Shown here: one piece after another, positions 54,606 through 63,010 of the stretch | Numbering within the stretch: position 1 is the stretch's first letter | Layout: every line of letters begins with the position of its first letter | Assembly (NCBI GenBank): GCA_040235565.1 | Contig: JBECLA010000101.1 | Location: 1 to 64,000, forward strand | Direction of reading: 5' to 3' | Origin: JAHEIJ01 sp040235565 | GTDB taxonomy: Bacteria; Pseudomonadota; Gammaproteobacteria; UBA6429; Thiohalophilaceae | Length of the DNA: 64,000 nt | Notes under the pieces: generated by a model | What the model saw: only the letters and a program-made list of their open reading frames with translations | Database searches by the model: none | What the model was told of the DNA's origin: nothing | Made by a program: the position numbers and the translations under genes

Positions 54606-55292
54606 ATGCATCGCTTTTGTATCACAATTCTTATCGTATTAAATACGACCGGGCTTAACGCCCAGAATAGTAATGTGTCCACAGAAGAACCAGAACCAAA
54701 ACAGGCAGGTCCGAATCCGTCTGCTAAAGCACCGTTTTTTAAACCGGGTAGCTGGTCGGTCAATCTGTATGGCGGAAATTACCAGGTGGCTGAGGAACCG
54801 CAGTTTGTTGCCATTCGTAATGATTATTCACTGGGTGTAGGCGCAAGTGCCGATCTGAATCAATATCCTTATCTTGGCCTTGATTTTGAATTGCTCTTTG
54901 TCAATCGCGATTACGATACACCGGTGGGTCCTCCGTTATTTGGCACCATCGACAACGATACCAGCATTCAGACGAGTGCTTTTTTAATCGGGGGTCGGGC
55001 GTTTTATCCCACCCAGGGTCCGTTTCGCGTTTATGCTTCTGCCGGTATTGGCTATTTTCATACCAAAATGGTTGTCTATGGCAGTACGTTAGGAATACCC
55101 GGCAGCTATGAAGACAAGGACATGAGTATGGAATTTTATTATGGTGCAGGAATAGGGTACATGTTTGGCAAATGGGGCCTGGGACTTGATTATCGACATT
55201 TTAATCTGGAAGGCAGTTTCGGAGATTTCAATATCAACAATGCTGATCTCGGAGGTGATCTTTTCATGGTTGGCCTCAGATTTCCTTTCTGA
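54606..55292 (+). CDS. Outer-membrane beta-barrel protein
   Basis: About 228 residues from the ATG at 54606 (signal peptide MHRFCITILIVLNTTGLNA). The rest is dominated by alternating short beta strands and glycines (WSVNLYGGNY, GVGASADLNQYPYLGLDFELLF, GIGYMFGKWGLGLDYRHF), ending in Phe, a usual barrel terminus. The fold resembles OmpW-like or outer-membrane-protein beta-barrel domains. The function is unknown. Confidence 0.8.
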   Translation: MHRFCITILIVLNTTGLNAQNSNVSTEEPEPKQAGPNPSAKAPFFKPGSWSVNLYGGNYQVAEEPQFVAIRNDYSLGVGASADLNQYPYLGLDFELLFVNRDYDTPVGPPLFGTIDNDTSIQTSAFLIGGRAFYPTQGPFRVYASAGIGYFHTKMVVYGSTLGIPGSYEDKDMSMEFYYGAGIGYMFGKWGLGLDYRHFNLEGSFGDFNINNADLGGDLFMVGLRFPF

Positions 55293-55688
55293 TAATGCAG
55301 GGAGCAAGCATCACCACCCTGTGCAAAAATCACTGATTTACCTGACTCTGGGCGAATGCATTTGCCGAAACACACACAGATAATCTACCTGGAAGCCTGC
55401 ACTCATACCCGGGAACAATATGCTGACAGAACGGAACAAGAAGCCGTTTCCCATAAAATGGCGTGGTCGGCAGTAAAACAGCAAAATACGAATCAGGATG
55501 ACAAATGGGCAAAAGATAAAACTTCATACCAGGCTTGATTAAGCTACCGCATTAGCGGTTCCGACATTAACTACCCCTATGCATGATCTCGATTTGATAA
55601 CACCGCTCAGTCAAATCCACCTGGATTTAAGTCGGGAAGAGACTGTCGTTGTCAGCAGTTGCCTGGTTTGCAAGCAGAAAAACAGGGA
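55293..55688. other. Intergenic region (about 395 bases)
   Basis: Short plus- and minus-strand frames (for example at 55356-55538) have no SD and no recognisable family. Nothing else is seen. Confidence 0.5.
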
Positions 55689-55859
55689 TCAACCTTCAAA
55701 CACAAGAAGGATTTCTTTTAAACCACTATCCAGCAAGGCCTCCGGAGGCACCTGTAAAACCGCAATAACCACCGCAGTAAAGGCGATGTAACCAAAAACA
55801 CCGAACATCAGCAGTGCAAACAGATCATTCTGTAACAGACTGTTAACTAACTTTTTCAC
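55689..55859 (-). CDS. 56-residue one-helix membrane micro-protein
   Basis: A small frame with GTG start at 55859 behind AGGAAC. The protein starts with KKLVNSLLQNDLFALL, then a hydrophobic helix (FGVFGYIAFTAVVIAVLQV), then an acidic tail. One membrane segment is predicted. It is divergent from the YeiH-type transporter gene, across 311 bases. Confidence 0.6.
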   Translation of the reverse strand: MKKLVNSLLQNDLFALLMFGVFGYIAFTAVVIAVLQVPPEALLDSGLKEILLVFEG

Positions 55860-56170
55860 AACAAGTTCCTGTTAAAAATTAATAAGTAATTTCTAACATA
55901 CTAATTAATCTGGTTGATTGATCTAGCTCAAGACTTTTTTACATGCGAAATCATGACGTTGACAGCGCTATCCTCTTAATTCACAGGGAATTAATAAGAT
56001 ATCCATAATTTTATTATATTTAAATACACTTGTTGTAATTATGGATTAAAACAGGTATTAAAGGCGTGGCAATACAAATAGTTATTAGAGATATAAATAC
56101 AACTATTCGGCTGTTAAAAAATTACAACTTTATCAAGCCATAAGAATAACAACGGAGGAGGGTACTCACG
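55860..56170. other. Divergent intergenic region (AT-rich, 311 bases)
   Basis: No gene. It should hold promoters for the micro-protein (minus) and the YeiH-type gene (plus), whose SD GGAGGAG is immediately before its ATG. Confidence 0.5.
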
Positions 56171-57748
56171 ATGGTCTACACCAAAAAATCACCCGCGTTG
56201 TTCATCATAGGTGTGATCATGCTGGCAATCTGGTATCTCGCAGACGCTGGCATGCTGCAGCCTTATCTTGATCATCTCGCGATGGGTAAAAAATATAAAT
56301 ACATGGCGGAAGTAACATCCATACCGCTTTACTTTGGCATTATCGCTGCTGCGATCGGTTTATGGCAGTGGTTCGGCTCTCATAAAGAAAGCAACTGGGA
56401 TTACTACTCGTCTACCATCGCCGGCGGCATGTTTATTCTGTTGATTGCGATGCTGGTCCGCTGGTTTGTTGCGCCGGAAGTCGCTGTCATCAGTCACGCC
56501 ATGGGTAAAGTGGGTGATACCGGAGCCTACATTCACAAGTTATTGGGCCTCAACTATGTGGTACTCGGGATCCTCACCGGTATCATTATTGTTAACGTCT
56601 TCAAAATTCCTGAATGGGCGCAAAACGGGGTTCGCCTGTCGCGTCTTGGATTGAAAACAGGCGTTATCCTGTTGGGTACCTTGTACAGTGCCGCGGAATT
56701 GAAGAACCTGGGTGGGTTATCTATCGTTATGATCGGTTTCTTCGTCCTGGGTTCGGTGGGCATGGTGTTGTGGATGGGTGCGCGTCGTCATATTCCTAAT
56801 TCGATGGGTGGTGTTCTGTCCGCCGGTATGGGGGTCTGTGGTGTGTCCGCTACGGTTGCCGCCGCCCCTGTCGTCCAGGCCAAGTCGGTAGAAATCGCCT
56901 ATACCATCGGAACCATCCTGTTGTGGGGTGTCGGCTGTATGTTCGCGTTCCCCATTATTGGTAACCTGCTCGGCATGAGTCATGTGCAGTTCGGTGCGTG
57001 GGCCGGTACCGGGATTCTCAACTCCGCCCAGGTCGCCGGTGCCGCACTGGCCTATCAGCCGGATGGCATCGAAACCCTGAAAGTGGCCGAAATCTTCAAC
57101 ATCACGCGCGTGCTGGTACTGCCGATCATCGTACTGTGGCTCGCGGTATGGTATGTGAAACGCGAAGAATCGGTAACCCAGACCGTCAATGTTGGCCGGG
57201 TGATTTTTGAAAAATTCCCGGTGTTCGTATTGGGCTTCATTCTTTTGTTTGCCCTGTCTACTACCGGTATTTTTGCTCCGGCCAATCACTACAAGGGCAA
57301 GTACTTCAACAACTCCACTGACTTCAAAGAGAAGAACCTGTTGAGTGCTGAACAAAAGGGTGTAATAACCGCCGAATTTGACAAGATTCAACGTCAGGAT
57401 CGCAAGGATGCCGTGAGTCGGCTGCTTGAAAACGGTAAAATCATGTCCATCGCGGATGATGACGCCATCCGTGGCCTGGTGAACGCCAAAGTCCTGTCCA
57501 AAAATGCAGACAAGATCCTCAAAGGTGCGCATAAAGCGGTGCGACATACCGCCAAGAAGATCAAGGCATTCCGCAACTGGATTACCTGGTTGTTCGCCTT
57601 TGGTCTGGTCGGACTGGGTATGCAAATTACCGTGGGCGCCATGAAGCAGGCAGGCGGTCAACCTGCCGTCATTGGTGGTATCGTGGGTGCAACGAAAGCC
57701 GTACTCTCGTTGATTGTAGTACTCATGCTTGTCAGCGAAACTGTTTAA
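56171..57748 (+). CDS. YeiH/UPF0324-family transporter (putative sulfate exporter) with an insertion
   Basis: A 525-residue membrane protein with about ten hydrophobic segments. The family core is clear: GLNYVVLGILTGIII, then MGVCGVSATVAAAPVVQAKS, IGTILLWGVG and AQVAGAALAYQPDG. It is larger than the usual roughly 340 residues: a longer N-terminus and a soluble helical insert of about 95 residues (about 371-466, HYKGKYF through KIKAFRNWITW) lie before the last helices. Members are proposed sulfate or anion exporters, largely unproven. It begins an operon with the 42-residue protein at 57761. Confidence 0.86.
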   Translation: MVYTKKSPALFIIGVIMLAIWYLADAGMLQPYLDHLAMGKKYKYMAEVTSIPLYFGIIAAAIGLWQWFGSHKESNWDYYSSTIAGGMFILLIAMLVRWFVAPEVAVISHAMGKVGDTGAYIHKLLGLNYVVLGILTGIIIVNVFKIPEWAQNGVRLSRLGLKTGVILLGTLYSAAELKNLGGLSIVMIGFFVLGSVGMVLWMGARRHIPNSMGGVLSAGMGVCGVSATVAAAPVVQAKSVEIAYTIGTILLWGVGCMFAFPIIGNLLGMSHVQFGAWAGTGILNSAQVAGAALAYQPDGIETLKVAEIFNITRVLVLPIIVLWLAVWYVKREESVTQTVNVGRVIFEKFPVFVLGFILLFALSTTGIFAPANHYKGKYFNNSTDFKEKNLLSAEQKGVITAEFDKIQRQDRKDAVSRLLENGKIMSIADDDAIRGLVNAKVLSKNADKILKGAHKAVRHTAKKIKAFRNWITWLFAFGLVGLGMQITVGAMKQAGGQPAVIGGIVGATKAVLSLIVVLMLVSETV

Positions 57749-57760
57749 GAGGGCATAACA

Positions 57761-57889
57761 ATGACTGAAGAAAAACCAAAATACGACCGTGGTTCGGCAT
57801 TGTCGATTTTCGGCAGTGACCGTAGAGAAGACTTCATGGCTTTGATTTTCGCCTTGATAATTGCCTTTGGCGTCTATATCACTCATTGA
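57761..57889 (+). CDS. 42-residue one-helix membrane micro-protein
   Basis: A short frame with GAGGGC SD, starting 12 bases after the YeiH-type stop. The N-terminal part is charged (MTEEKPKYDRGSALSIFGSD), then comes a single hydrophobic helix (FMALIFALIIAFGVYI). The terminator follows 26 bases after the stop. Placement in the same operon suggests a small subunit of the transporter. Confidence 0.7.
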   Translation: MTEEKPKYDRGSALSIFGSDRREDFMALIFALIIAFGVYITH

Positions 57890-57915
57890 TGTCTTTGAGT
57901 AAGTTGTAACCAAAG

Positions 57916-57949
57916 AGCGGTACCCGTCTTTAGCGGGTACCGCTTTTTT
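57916..57949 (+). terminator. Intrinsic terminator between the transporter unit and Usp
   Basis: AGCGGTACCCG and CGGGTACCGCT form an 11-bp stem with a 7-base loop, then TTTTTT. Usp starts only 12 bases downstream, so it may be expressed by read-through. Confidence 0.9.
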
Positions 57950-57961
57950 AAATGGTGAGTT

Positions 57962-58426
57962 ATGCAAACTGCAAACAATATTCTTTTGGCCAGTCACGGG
58001 ACCGAAGGTGCCCAGGCGGCAGAAGCGATGGCATTCGAAATATGCGAGAAAGGCGGCCATGTTCATCATCTGATTGTGGTACCTAGCTTATGGCAAGGCA
58101 TGACCGGCGATGACTGGCTCAACAACGGGTCAACCCGGGATCGATTCCGGCGCTATCTGGAAAATGAATTGTCACAGGAAGTCGAGACACATAAACATCG
58201 TGTCAGCCAGGCGGCGGAGGCGCATGAACTGAAGTATACGAGCGAAGTGATCGTCGGTGAGCCCGACGAGTGCCTGATTAAGAGCAGTGAAAAATCTGCA
58301 TATGATCTGATTGTGATGGGTTCACCACGCCCCAGGGGCAAACCCGGTTTACGCTCACGCATGGTAACCAAAACAACCCGAAAATTACCAACCCCCGTTT
58401 TGATCGTACCTTACCCCGATGAATGA
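57962..58426 (+). CDS. Universal stress protein (UspA family)
   Basis: A 154-residue Usp-fold protein. It starts NILLASHGTEGAQAAEAMAF, and the C-terminal ATP-loop-like GSPRPRGKPGLRSRMVTKT and VLIVP tail are recognisable. The canonical G-2x-G-9x-G(S/T) is degenerate, so ATP binding is unsure. It starts 12 bases after the terminator and overlaps the next gene by eight bases. Confidence 0.88.
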   Translation: MQTANNILLASHGTEGAQAAEAMAFEICEKGGHVHHLIVVPSLWQGMTGDDWLNNGSTRDRFRRYLENELSQEVETHKHRVSQAAEAHELKYTSEVIVGEPDECLIKSSEKSAYDLIVMGSPRPRGKPGLRSRMVTKTTRKLPTPVLIVPYPDE

Positions 58427-59030
58427 GATGGTCTCACCACCGATGGCCGAGGATGCAGCCTGGGCTTCCATCAATACCCCGTTGTCAGTCAGCGATTTAA
58501 CGGCATTTTGCCGTGATATCGAACGCCTGTATCGCATCAACCCGATGCTTGAATTTCAATACTTCAAGGAGTTGGGACAGCAGCAATATGCCTATGCGGG
58601 CCGCAACATCAGCCAGGAAACGCCATTTGAGTTCGAATTTGCTTTTACAGTAAAGGAACTTTCCGACGGCTTCCAGGTTAATTATGAACAGGGGATAAAA
58701 TCGAAAACCGTCCTCAAAATCGAGCCTGCGCCCCAGGGTTCAAAACTGACGATAACGGATTATTATGAACGCCTCCCGGCTGACGAACGTGAACAGCATC
58801 TGCATGAAGTCGATAAAAGCCTGGTGATCTGGGCGAATTATCTGCAACGTTACCTCATCACCTGGTCACGCTGGTCTCGCTTTGGCCTGTGGCGCTGGTA
58901 TATGCGCCGCATATGGCAACCCATGAAACCGACTGCCAGACGTATCACCTATACCCTGTTGTGGATCACGGTAGTTGAAATTGCGCTCATAGCCCTGGGG
59001 GCAGCGATATATTTTGTGGAATACCACTGA
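58419..59030 (+). CDS. SRPBCC-like protein with a C-terminal membrane helix
   Basis: A 203-residue protein. The first 150 residues look like a START/SRPBCC-type lipid-binding fold (LSVSDLTAFCRDIERLYRINPMLEF and a TVKELSDGFQVNYEQGIKSKTVLKI sheet). A single hydrophobic helix at the C-terminus (about 180-200) anchors it. Identity is uncertain. It shares the operon with Usp. Confidence 0.6.
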   Translation: MNEMVSPPMAEDAAWASINTPLSVSDLTAFCRDIERLYRINPMLEFQYFKELGQQQYAYAGRNISQETPFEFEFAFTVKELSDGFQVNYEQGIKSKTVLKIEPAPQGSKLTITDYYERLPADEREQHLHEVDKSLVIWANYLQRYLITWSRWSRFGLWRWYMRRIWQPMKPTARRITYTLLWITVVEIALIALGAAIYFVEYH

Positions 59031-59184
59031 GCCAGTATTCTACTAATACTCAGCAAGTACCTTAAGCTCGCCTCGAAGAGAACCGCGATCCGCACGCAGT
59101 GGGACAGACTTTCATCGTGTTCCCGGTATAATATTTCCCAGGATTAATCAGGAATTACCAAATAAACCCGGGGATTATGGGGTG

Positions 59185-59664
59185 ATGCACTACAAGCAGT
59201 GGTTCCAGAATCTGTGGTTACTGCTACCCGTGGCAATGCTTTCGGCATGCTCGGGTGAGCAGCTCATTTTCCCACCGGTGACGGATGCCAAAATCCGCGG
59301 TTACTGCGGTTCCTGTCATATGGCTTACCAGCCTTCCATGCTCCCGGCGGCATCCTGGCGGTTAATCATGACATCCCTGAATGAGCACTTCGACGAAAAA
59401 GTCACGCTCAAACCCGACATGCTGAAGCATATTACCGATTATCATGTCATCCATGCGGGCGACAACGATGTTGCGGGACGGGCAGGCCAGATTGCCCTGG
59501 CGGGTTTACGTCCAGATGCCAAGCCGTTACGGATTACCGATACACCGTATTTCAAGCGCGAACACAATTTCCTCGAAAACCGCATCCTGGGTGACTGGGT
59601 AGGCTCGGCAGCCAATTGTCCGGCATGTCATCTCGGCGCCTGGGTAGGGGACTATCAGACTTAG
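59185..59664 (+). CDS. Dihaem c-type cytochrome lipoprotein
   Basis: About 159 residues from the ATG at 59185 (a GTG at 59182 also fits). A lipobox (MLSAC, Cys at about 22) makes it a lipoprotein. Two CxxCH haem sites: CGSCH near residue 45 and CPACH near 149. An intervening basic region may carry axial ligands. It is a periplasmic or membrane-anchored electron carrier; its partner is unknown. Confidence 0.83.
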   Translation: MHYKQWFQNLWLLLPVAMLSACSGEQLIFPPVTDAKIRGYCGSCHMAYQPSMLPAASWRLIMTSLNEHFDEKVTLKPDMLKHITDYHVIHAGDNDVAGRAGQIALAGLRPDAKPLRITDTPYFKREHNFLENRILGDWVGSAANCPACHLGAWVGDYQT

Positions 59665-59815
59665 GCTTTGTTCTGGCTGACAAGTGAAAATCGACGACAA
59701 ATTCCCTGGTGAACGGTCCTGGCAGACTCTGGTCACCAGCTTCTGACGGCACTCATCCTGCCCGGAACACTGGCAGCCATGATGACCGGGGCATTTGACG
59801 GGGTCTGGATTTAGC

Positions 59816-60160
59816 ATGCATATCACCGACTATTCGTTTGGCAAAATTACCATAGATGGCACGACATACCAGTCTGATGTCATCATTTCTTCAAATAACG
59901 TAAAAGAGAACTGGTGGCGTGAAGCCGGCCACAGTCTGACATCAACCGATCTTTCTGATGTGATTGCCGCCAGTCCCGAAGTGGTGATTATCGGTACCGG
60001 CTATTATGGTCGCCTGCGGGTACCGACGGCCACACGTGATTATCTGCAGCAAAAGGGGATACGCGTGGAGATAGCGGAAACGAAAGAAGCTGTGCAACGA
60101 TTCAACCAATTGCAACAGGACTGTGCCAATATTGTTGCCGCGTTACATTTAACCTGCTGA
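59816..60160 (+). CDS. Mth938-like (DUF498) protein
   Basis: 114 residues from the ATG at 59816; the upstream in-frame codon at 59795 is not favoured. The conserved core includes SPEVVIIGTGYYGRL, as in the Mth938/NDUFAF3 family. Function is unknown. It is convergent with glcF. Confidence 0.85.
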   Translation: MHITDYSFGKITIDGTTYQSDVIISSNNVKENWWREAGHSLTSTDLSDVIAASPEVVIIGTGYYGRLRVPTATRDYLQQKGIRVEIAETKEAVQRFNQLQQDCANIVAALHLTC

Positions 60161-60187
60161 ATACAGCATGTTGAAGTTGGTGTTCGG

Positions 60188-61399
60188 TTAACTGTCCGTC
60201 ACAAACAACTCAATCCAGTGTTTGACCGGTAAACCGGTACCTGCCTGCAAGTGCAGTTGACAGCCGATGTTTGCCGTCACGATCATTTCTGGCTTATCGG
60301 CCTGCAAGGCATTGAGTTTGCGCTCACGAATCTGACCAGCCAGTTCCGCTTGCAAGACGGAGTAAGTTCCCGCCGAACCACAGCAAAGATGCTTGTCTGC
60401 TACCCTGACAAGCTCAAGGCCGGCGGCTTCCAGCAGGGATTCGACGCGTCCATTAAGTTGCTGGGCATGTTGCAGAGTGCAGGGAGGATGAAACGCAATC
60501 CGTTTTGGATCAGGTACTCTGAGTTGCTTGATGTCTTCCTTGCTCAGGATCTCGGACAGATCTTGGGCGAGTTCACTGACACGCTGGGCTCTGGCAGCGT
60601 ACTCGGGATCATCCTGCAACAAGACACCATATTCCTTGACCATCGCGCCACAACCACTGGCCGTGACAACAATCGCTTCCGCCCCCTGATCCAGGTAAGG
60701 TTGCCAGGCGTCGATATTGCGACGCATGAAATCGCGGGCTTCTGCCGTCGCAGACAGGTGATGGCTCAGTGCACCACAGCAACCGGCATTGGGTGCTTCA
60801 ACTACTTCGATCCCCAGTTGATTCAGGACCTGGGCCGTCGCCTGATTGGTGCGCGGCGTCATCGCCGGCTGCACACAACCGGCCAGTAATAACACCTTAC
60901 GGGCCTGGGGTTGCGCTTGAAATTCAACCTGTTGCTGTTTCGGCGGGACTTTCTGCGCCAATGACCGGGGCAATATCGGACTAGCGAATTGACCGACTCT
61001 TACTATAGGTGTGACAAGGCGCGGCCGGGTGAGCAGCGCCCGGAGTATCCAACGTGTGAGTCTGTCCGGGAACGAACGGGGTACCTGCTGATCTACGTAT
61101 TCCCGACCGATGTCGAGCAACCGGTGATATTTGACCCCCGATGGACACGTGGTTTCACAGTTCAAACAGGTCAGGCAGCGATCAAGATGCGTCTGGGTAT
61201 GGCGACTGACTTCTGCACCCTCCAGTGCCATTTTGATCTGATAGATACGTCCGCGCGGGCCATCGAGTTCATCACCGAGTAACTGATAGGTGGGACACGT
61301 TGCGGTACAGAAACCACAATGCACACAGGTTCGCAGAATTCGATCCGCTTCCTGGCCTTTAGGCGTATTGAGAAGAGATTTGACGAGATGGGTCTGCAT
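60188..61399 (-). CDS. glcF: Glycolate oxidase iron-sulfur subunit GlcF
   Basis: A 403-residue protein with two 4Fe-4S motifs (CVHCGFCTATCP at about 26-37 and CLTCLNCETTCPSG at about 76-89) and two CCG domains (AGCCGALSHH and HLCCGSAGTYS). It passes electrons from the GlcD/GlcE dehydrogenase to the quinone pool. No glcD or glcE is visible in the window. Confidence 0.95.
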   Translation of the reverse strand: MQTHLVKSLLNTPKGQEADRILRTCVHCGFCTATCPTYQLLGDELDGPRGRIYQIKMALEGAEVSRHTQTHLDRCLTCLNCETTCPSGVKYHRLLDIGREYVDQQVPRSFPDRLTRWILRALLTRPRLVTPIVRVGQFASPILPRSLAQKVPPKQQQVEFQAQPQARKVLLLAGCVQPAMTPRTNQATAQVLNQLGIEVVEAPNAGCCGALSHHLSATAEARDFMRRNIDAWQPYLDQGAEAIVVTASGCGAMVKEYGVLLQDDPEYAARAQRVSELAQDLSEILSKEDIKQLRVPDPKRIAFHPPCTLQHAQQLNGRVESLLEAAGLELVRVADKHLCCGSAGTYSVLQAELAGQIRERKLNALQADKPEMIVTANIGCQLHLQAGTGLPVKHWIELFVTDS

Positions 61400-61520
61400 A
61401 ACAGGTCATTTAAGATGCTGTCGTATCAGTCGCACGATCCGAAGATAAAGCAATGATACTTTGCCTTTGACCCCTGCGTCATCAATTACTGCATCTGTAA
61501 CAATAAATGCTTACGGGTAA

Positions 61521-62900
61521 TCAGGCTATTCGTTGTGTTGCATCGCCGGATTTTGAATGGGGCGCAGTCAGGATACGATAGGCCTTCGTGATTGAGGTTT
61601 CATCACCGACATTCCCTGGAAAAATCACCACCGGTAGATCCGGAAAGCGGGGATGGTCCGCAGGGCAACGCACAACAGAGCAGCCCGGCAGTATCTGGCC
61701 GACCACGCGGGACACCGCGAGATTGAGGCCGGTACTGAGCACATCATTGGAAGTGATACCACCTTTGCTGATTAAAAAGCCGATACTGGCAGGCAGATCG
61801 CTGACGACATTCATGAGAAAGGCCGATAAGCGCTGACCGAAAACCAGTCGGCTGGCTTGATCAGCAAACTGCAACTCCTCTCGCGAGGTGTAGATGACGA
61901 TATTTTTCCCGGCCTGATGTGCCGCTTCAATCTGCTGCAACAGTCCCTGTGCGACCCGCTGTGCCGTTTCCTCCCATCGCGAGGCATCCGTTACATTCAG
62001 CTGTGTTACGTCCACATGGATGGGCGTGATATCCGTATGTTCCAGCAAGTGGGTCAATTGCTGACTGGTCTTGCTGACATGAGAACCCACCAGGATCACG
62101 CCGGCATGATGATCCCGCACATACTGTGCCATGGCTTCGCTGGCTACCGGCTGAGGTGGTAACTGGGCAAAGGCGGTAAGCAGACTGGCGGCGCTACGGA
62201 ACAGGAAACGCTTGCCTTCCCCTGCAACTTCGAGCAACTGCCTGGCAAAGTGATCCAGATCCGACTGCTGTTCTGCATCGACTACACAACAGACGTTATT
62301 CGTTAAATGACGCAGACGTTGGCGGCAGTCATCACGCACATCTTCAAGCAGAAACCGTTCAACCTCGTCTGCCTTGATCCGGCCCTGGGTTTTCTCTTCG
62401 GCATAATCGGGTAAATAAGCCGTGCTGAAGCCAAATACCGAGTCACGGGCAAATTCCGTTTCATGCACAGGGATGGGCTCACCATCAATGAGCAGGTAGT
62501 GGATGCTATCCCGCGTGATGCGGCCGCCTTCAAAAAAAGCCGGCACCATAAAATGGGCATCAAACGGACCCAGTTCCTCGGCAATAATGTCGGTTTCCAC
62601 CGGGTAATGGCCGCGCAAGGTTGAATCGGAACGACTCACCACGACGGGATTGATCTCATGTCCGTCATGGCGGAGCATTTCCATCGCGGTCTTGAGATTC
62701 TGACAAATCATCCGCGTAACATCGGCCGCGTGTGAGGCCTCCATCGCACGGGTGTTGGACAGGATAAAAAACAAGGGGGCTTCGTCCCGCAACCCCTGTA
62801 TCAGCGTCTCGACATCCCATCGCGTCAATAACAAGCAGCTGTGGACGGTCTGGGATCCCGTCGGATCGTCATCAATCACGATGATCTTGGTCTCGGCCAT
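61521..62900 (-). CDS. Four-carbon acid sugar kinase (DUF1537 family)
   Basis: A 459-residue kinase of the OtnK/DtnK group. The N-terminal domain has DDDPTGSQTVH and the SDSTLRGHYP block. The C-terminal nucleotide domain has SKGGITSNDV and PGNVGDE. It phosphorylates four-carbon acids such as threonate or erythronate. The next gene on the minus strand is phosphoketolase-like. Confidence 0.9.
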   Translation of the reverse strand: MAETKIIVIDDDPTGSQTVHSCLLLTRWDVETLIQGLRDEAPLFFILSNTRAMEASHAADVTRMICQNLKTAMEMLRHDGHEINPVVVSRSDSTLRGHYPVETDIIAEELGPFDAHFMVPAFFEGGRITRDSIHYLLIDGEPIPVHETEFARDSVFGFSTAYLPDYAEEKTQGRIKADEVERFLLEDVRDDCRQRLRHLTNNVCCVVDAEQQSDLDHFARQLLEVAGEGKRFLFRSAASLLTAFAQLPPQPVASEAMAQYVRDHHAGVILVGSHVSKTSQQLTHLLEHTDITPIHVDVTQLNVTDASRWEETAQRVAQGLLQQIEAAHQAGKNIVIYTSREELQFADQASRLVFGQRLSAFLMNVVSDLPASIGFLISKGGITSNDVLSTGLNLAVSRVVGQILPGCSVVRCPADHPRFPDLPVVIFPGNVGDETSITKAYRILTAPHSKSGDATQRIA

Positions 62901-62960
62901 GGAAAACTACCTTATCAATAACTAATCGGAGCAAACGATACGTGTTTACTTTCAGACATG

Positions 62961-62992
62961 CGAAGCGGTGTGGGGTTCTCCACACCGCTTCG
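62961..62992. repeat. 13-bp inverted repeat between the kinase and phosphoketolase-like genes
   Basis: CGAAGCGGTGTGG and CCACACCGCTTCG with a 6-base loop. It lies in the 110-base gap; without a T-run it is likely a processing or stability hairpin, or a weak terminator. Confidence 0.6.
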
Positions 62993-63010
62993 CGGACTGC
63001 ACCGCGATTC

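Noticed and set aside
55356..55791. Two short plus-strand frames near 55.4-55.8 kb
   Set aside because: No SD, and the second lies antisense to the better supported micro-protein at 55689-55859.
56717..58069. 450-residue minus-strand frame antisense to the YeiH-type gene
   Set aside because: Long only because of codon bias in the sense gene; histidine/glutamine-rich composition with no family and no SD.
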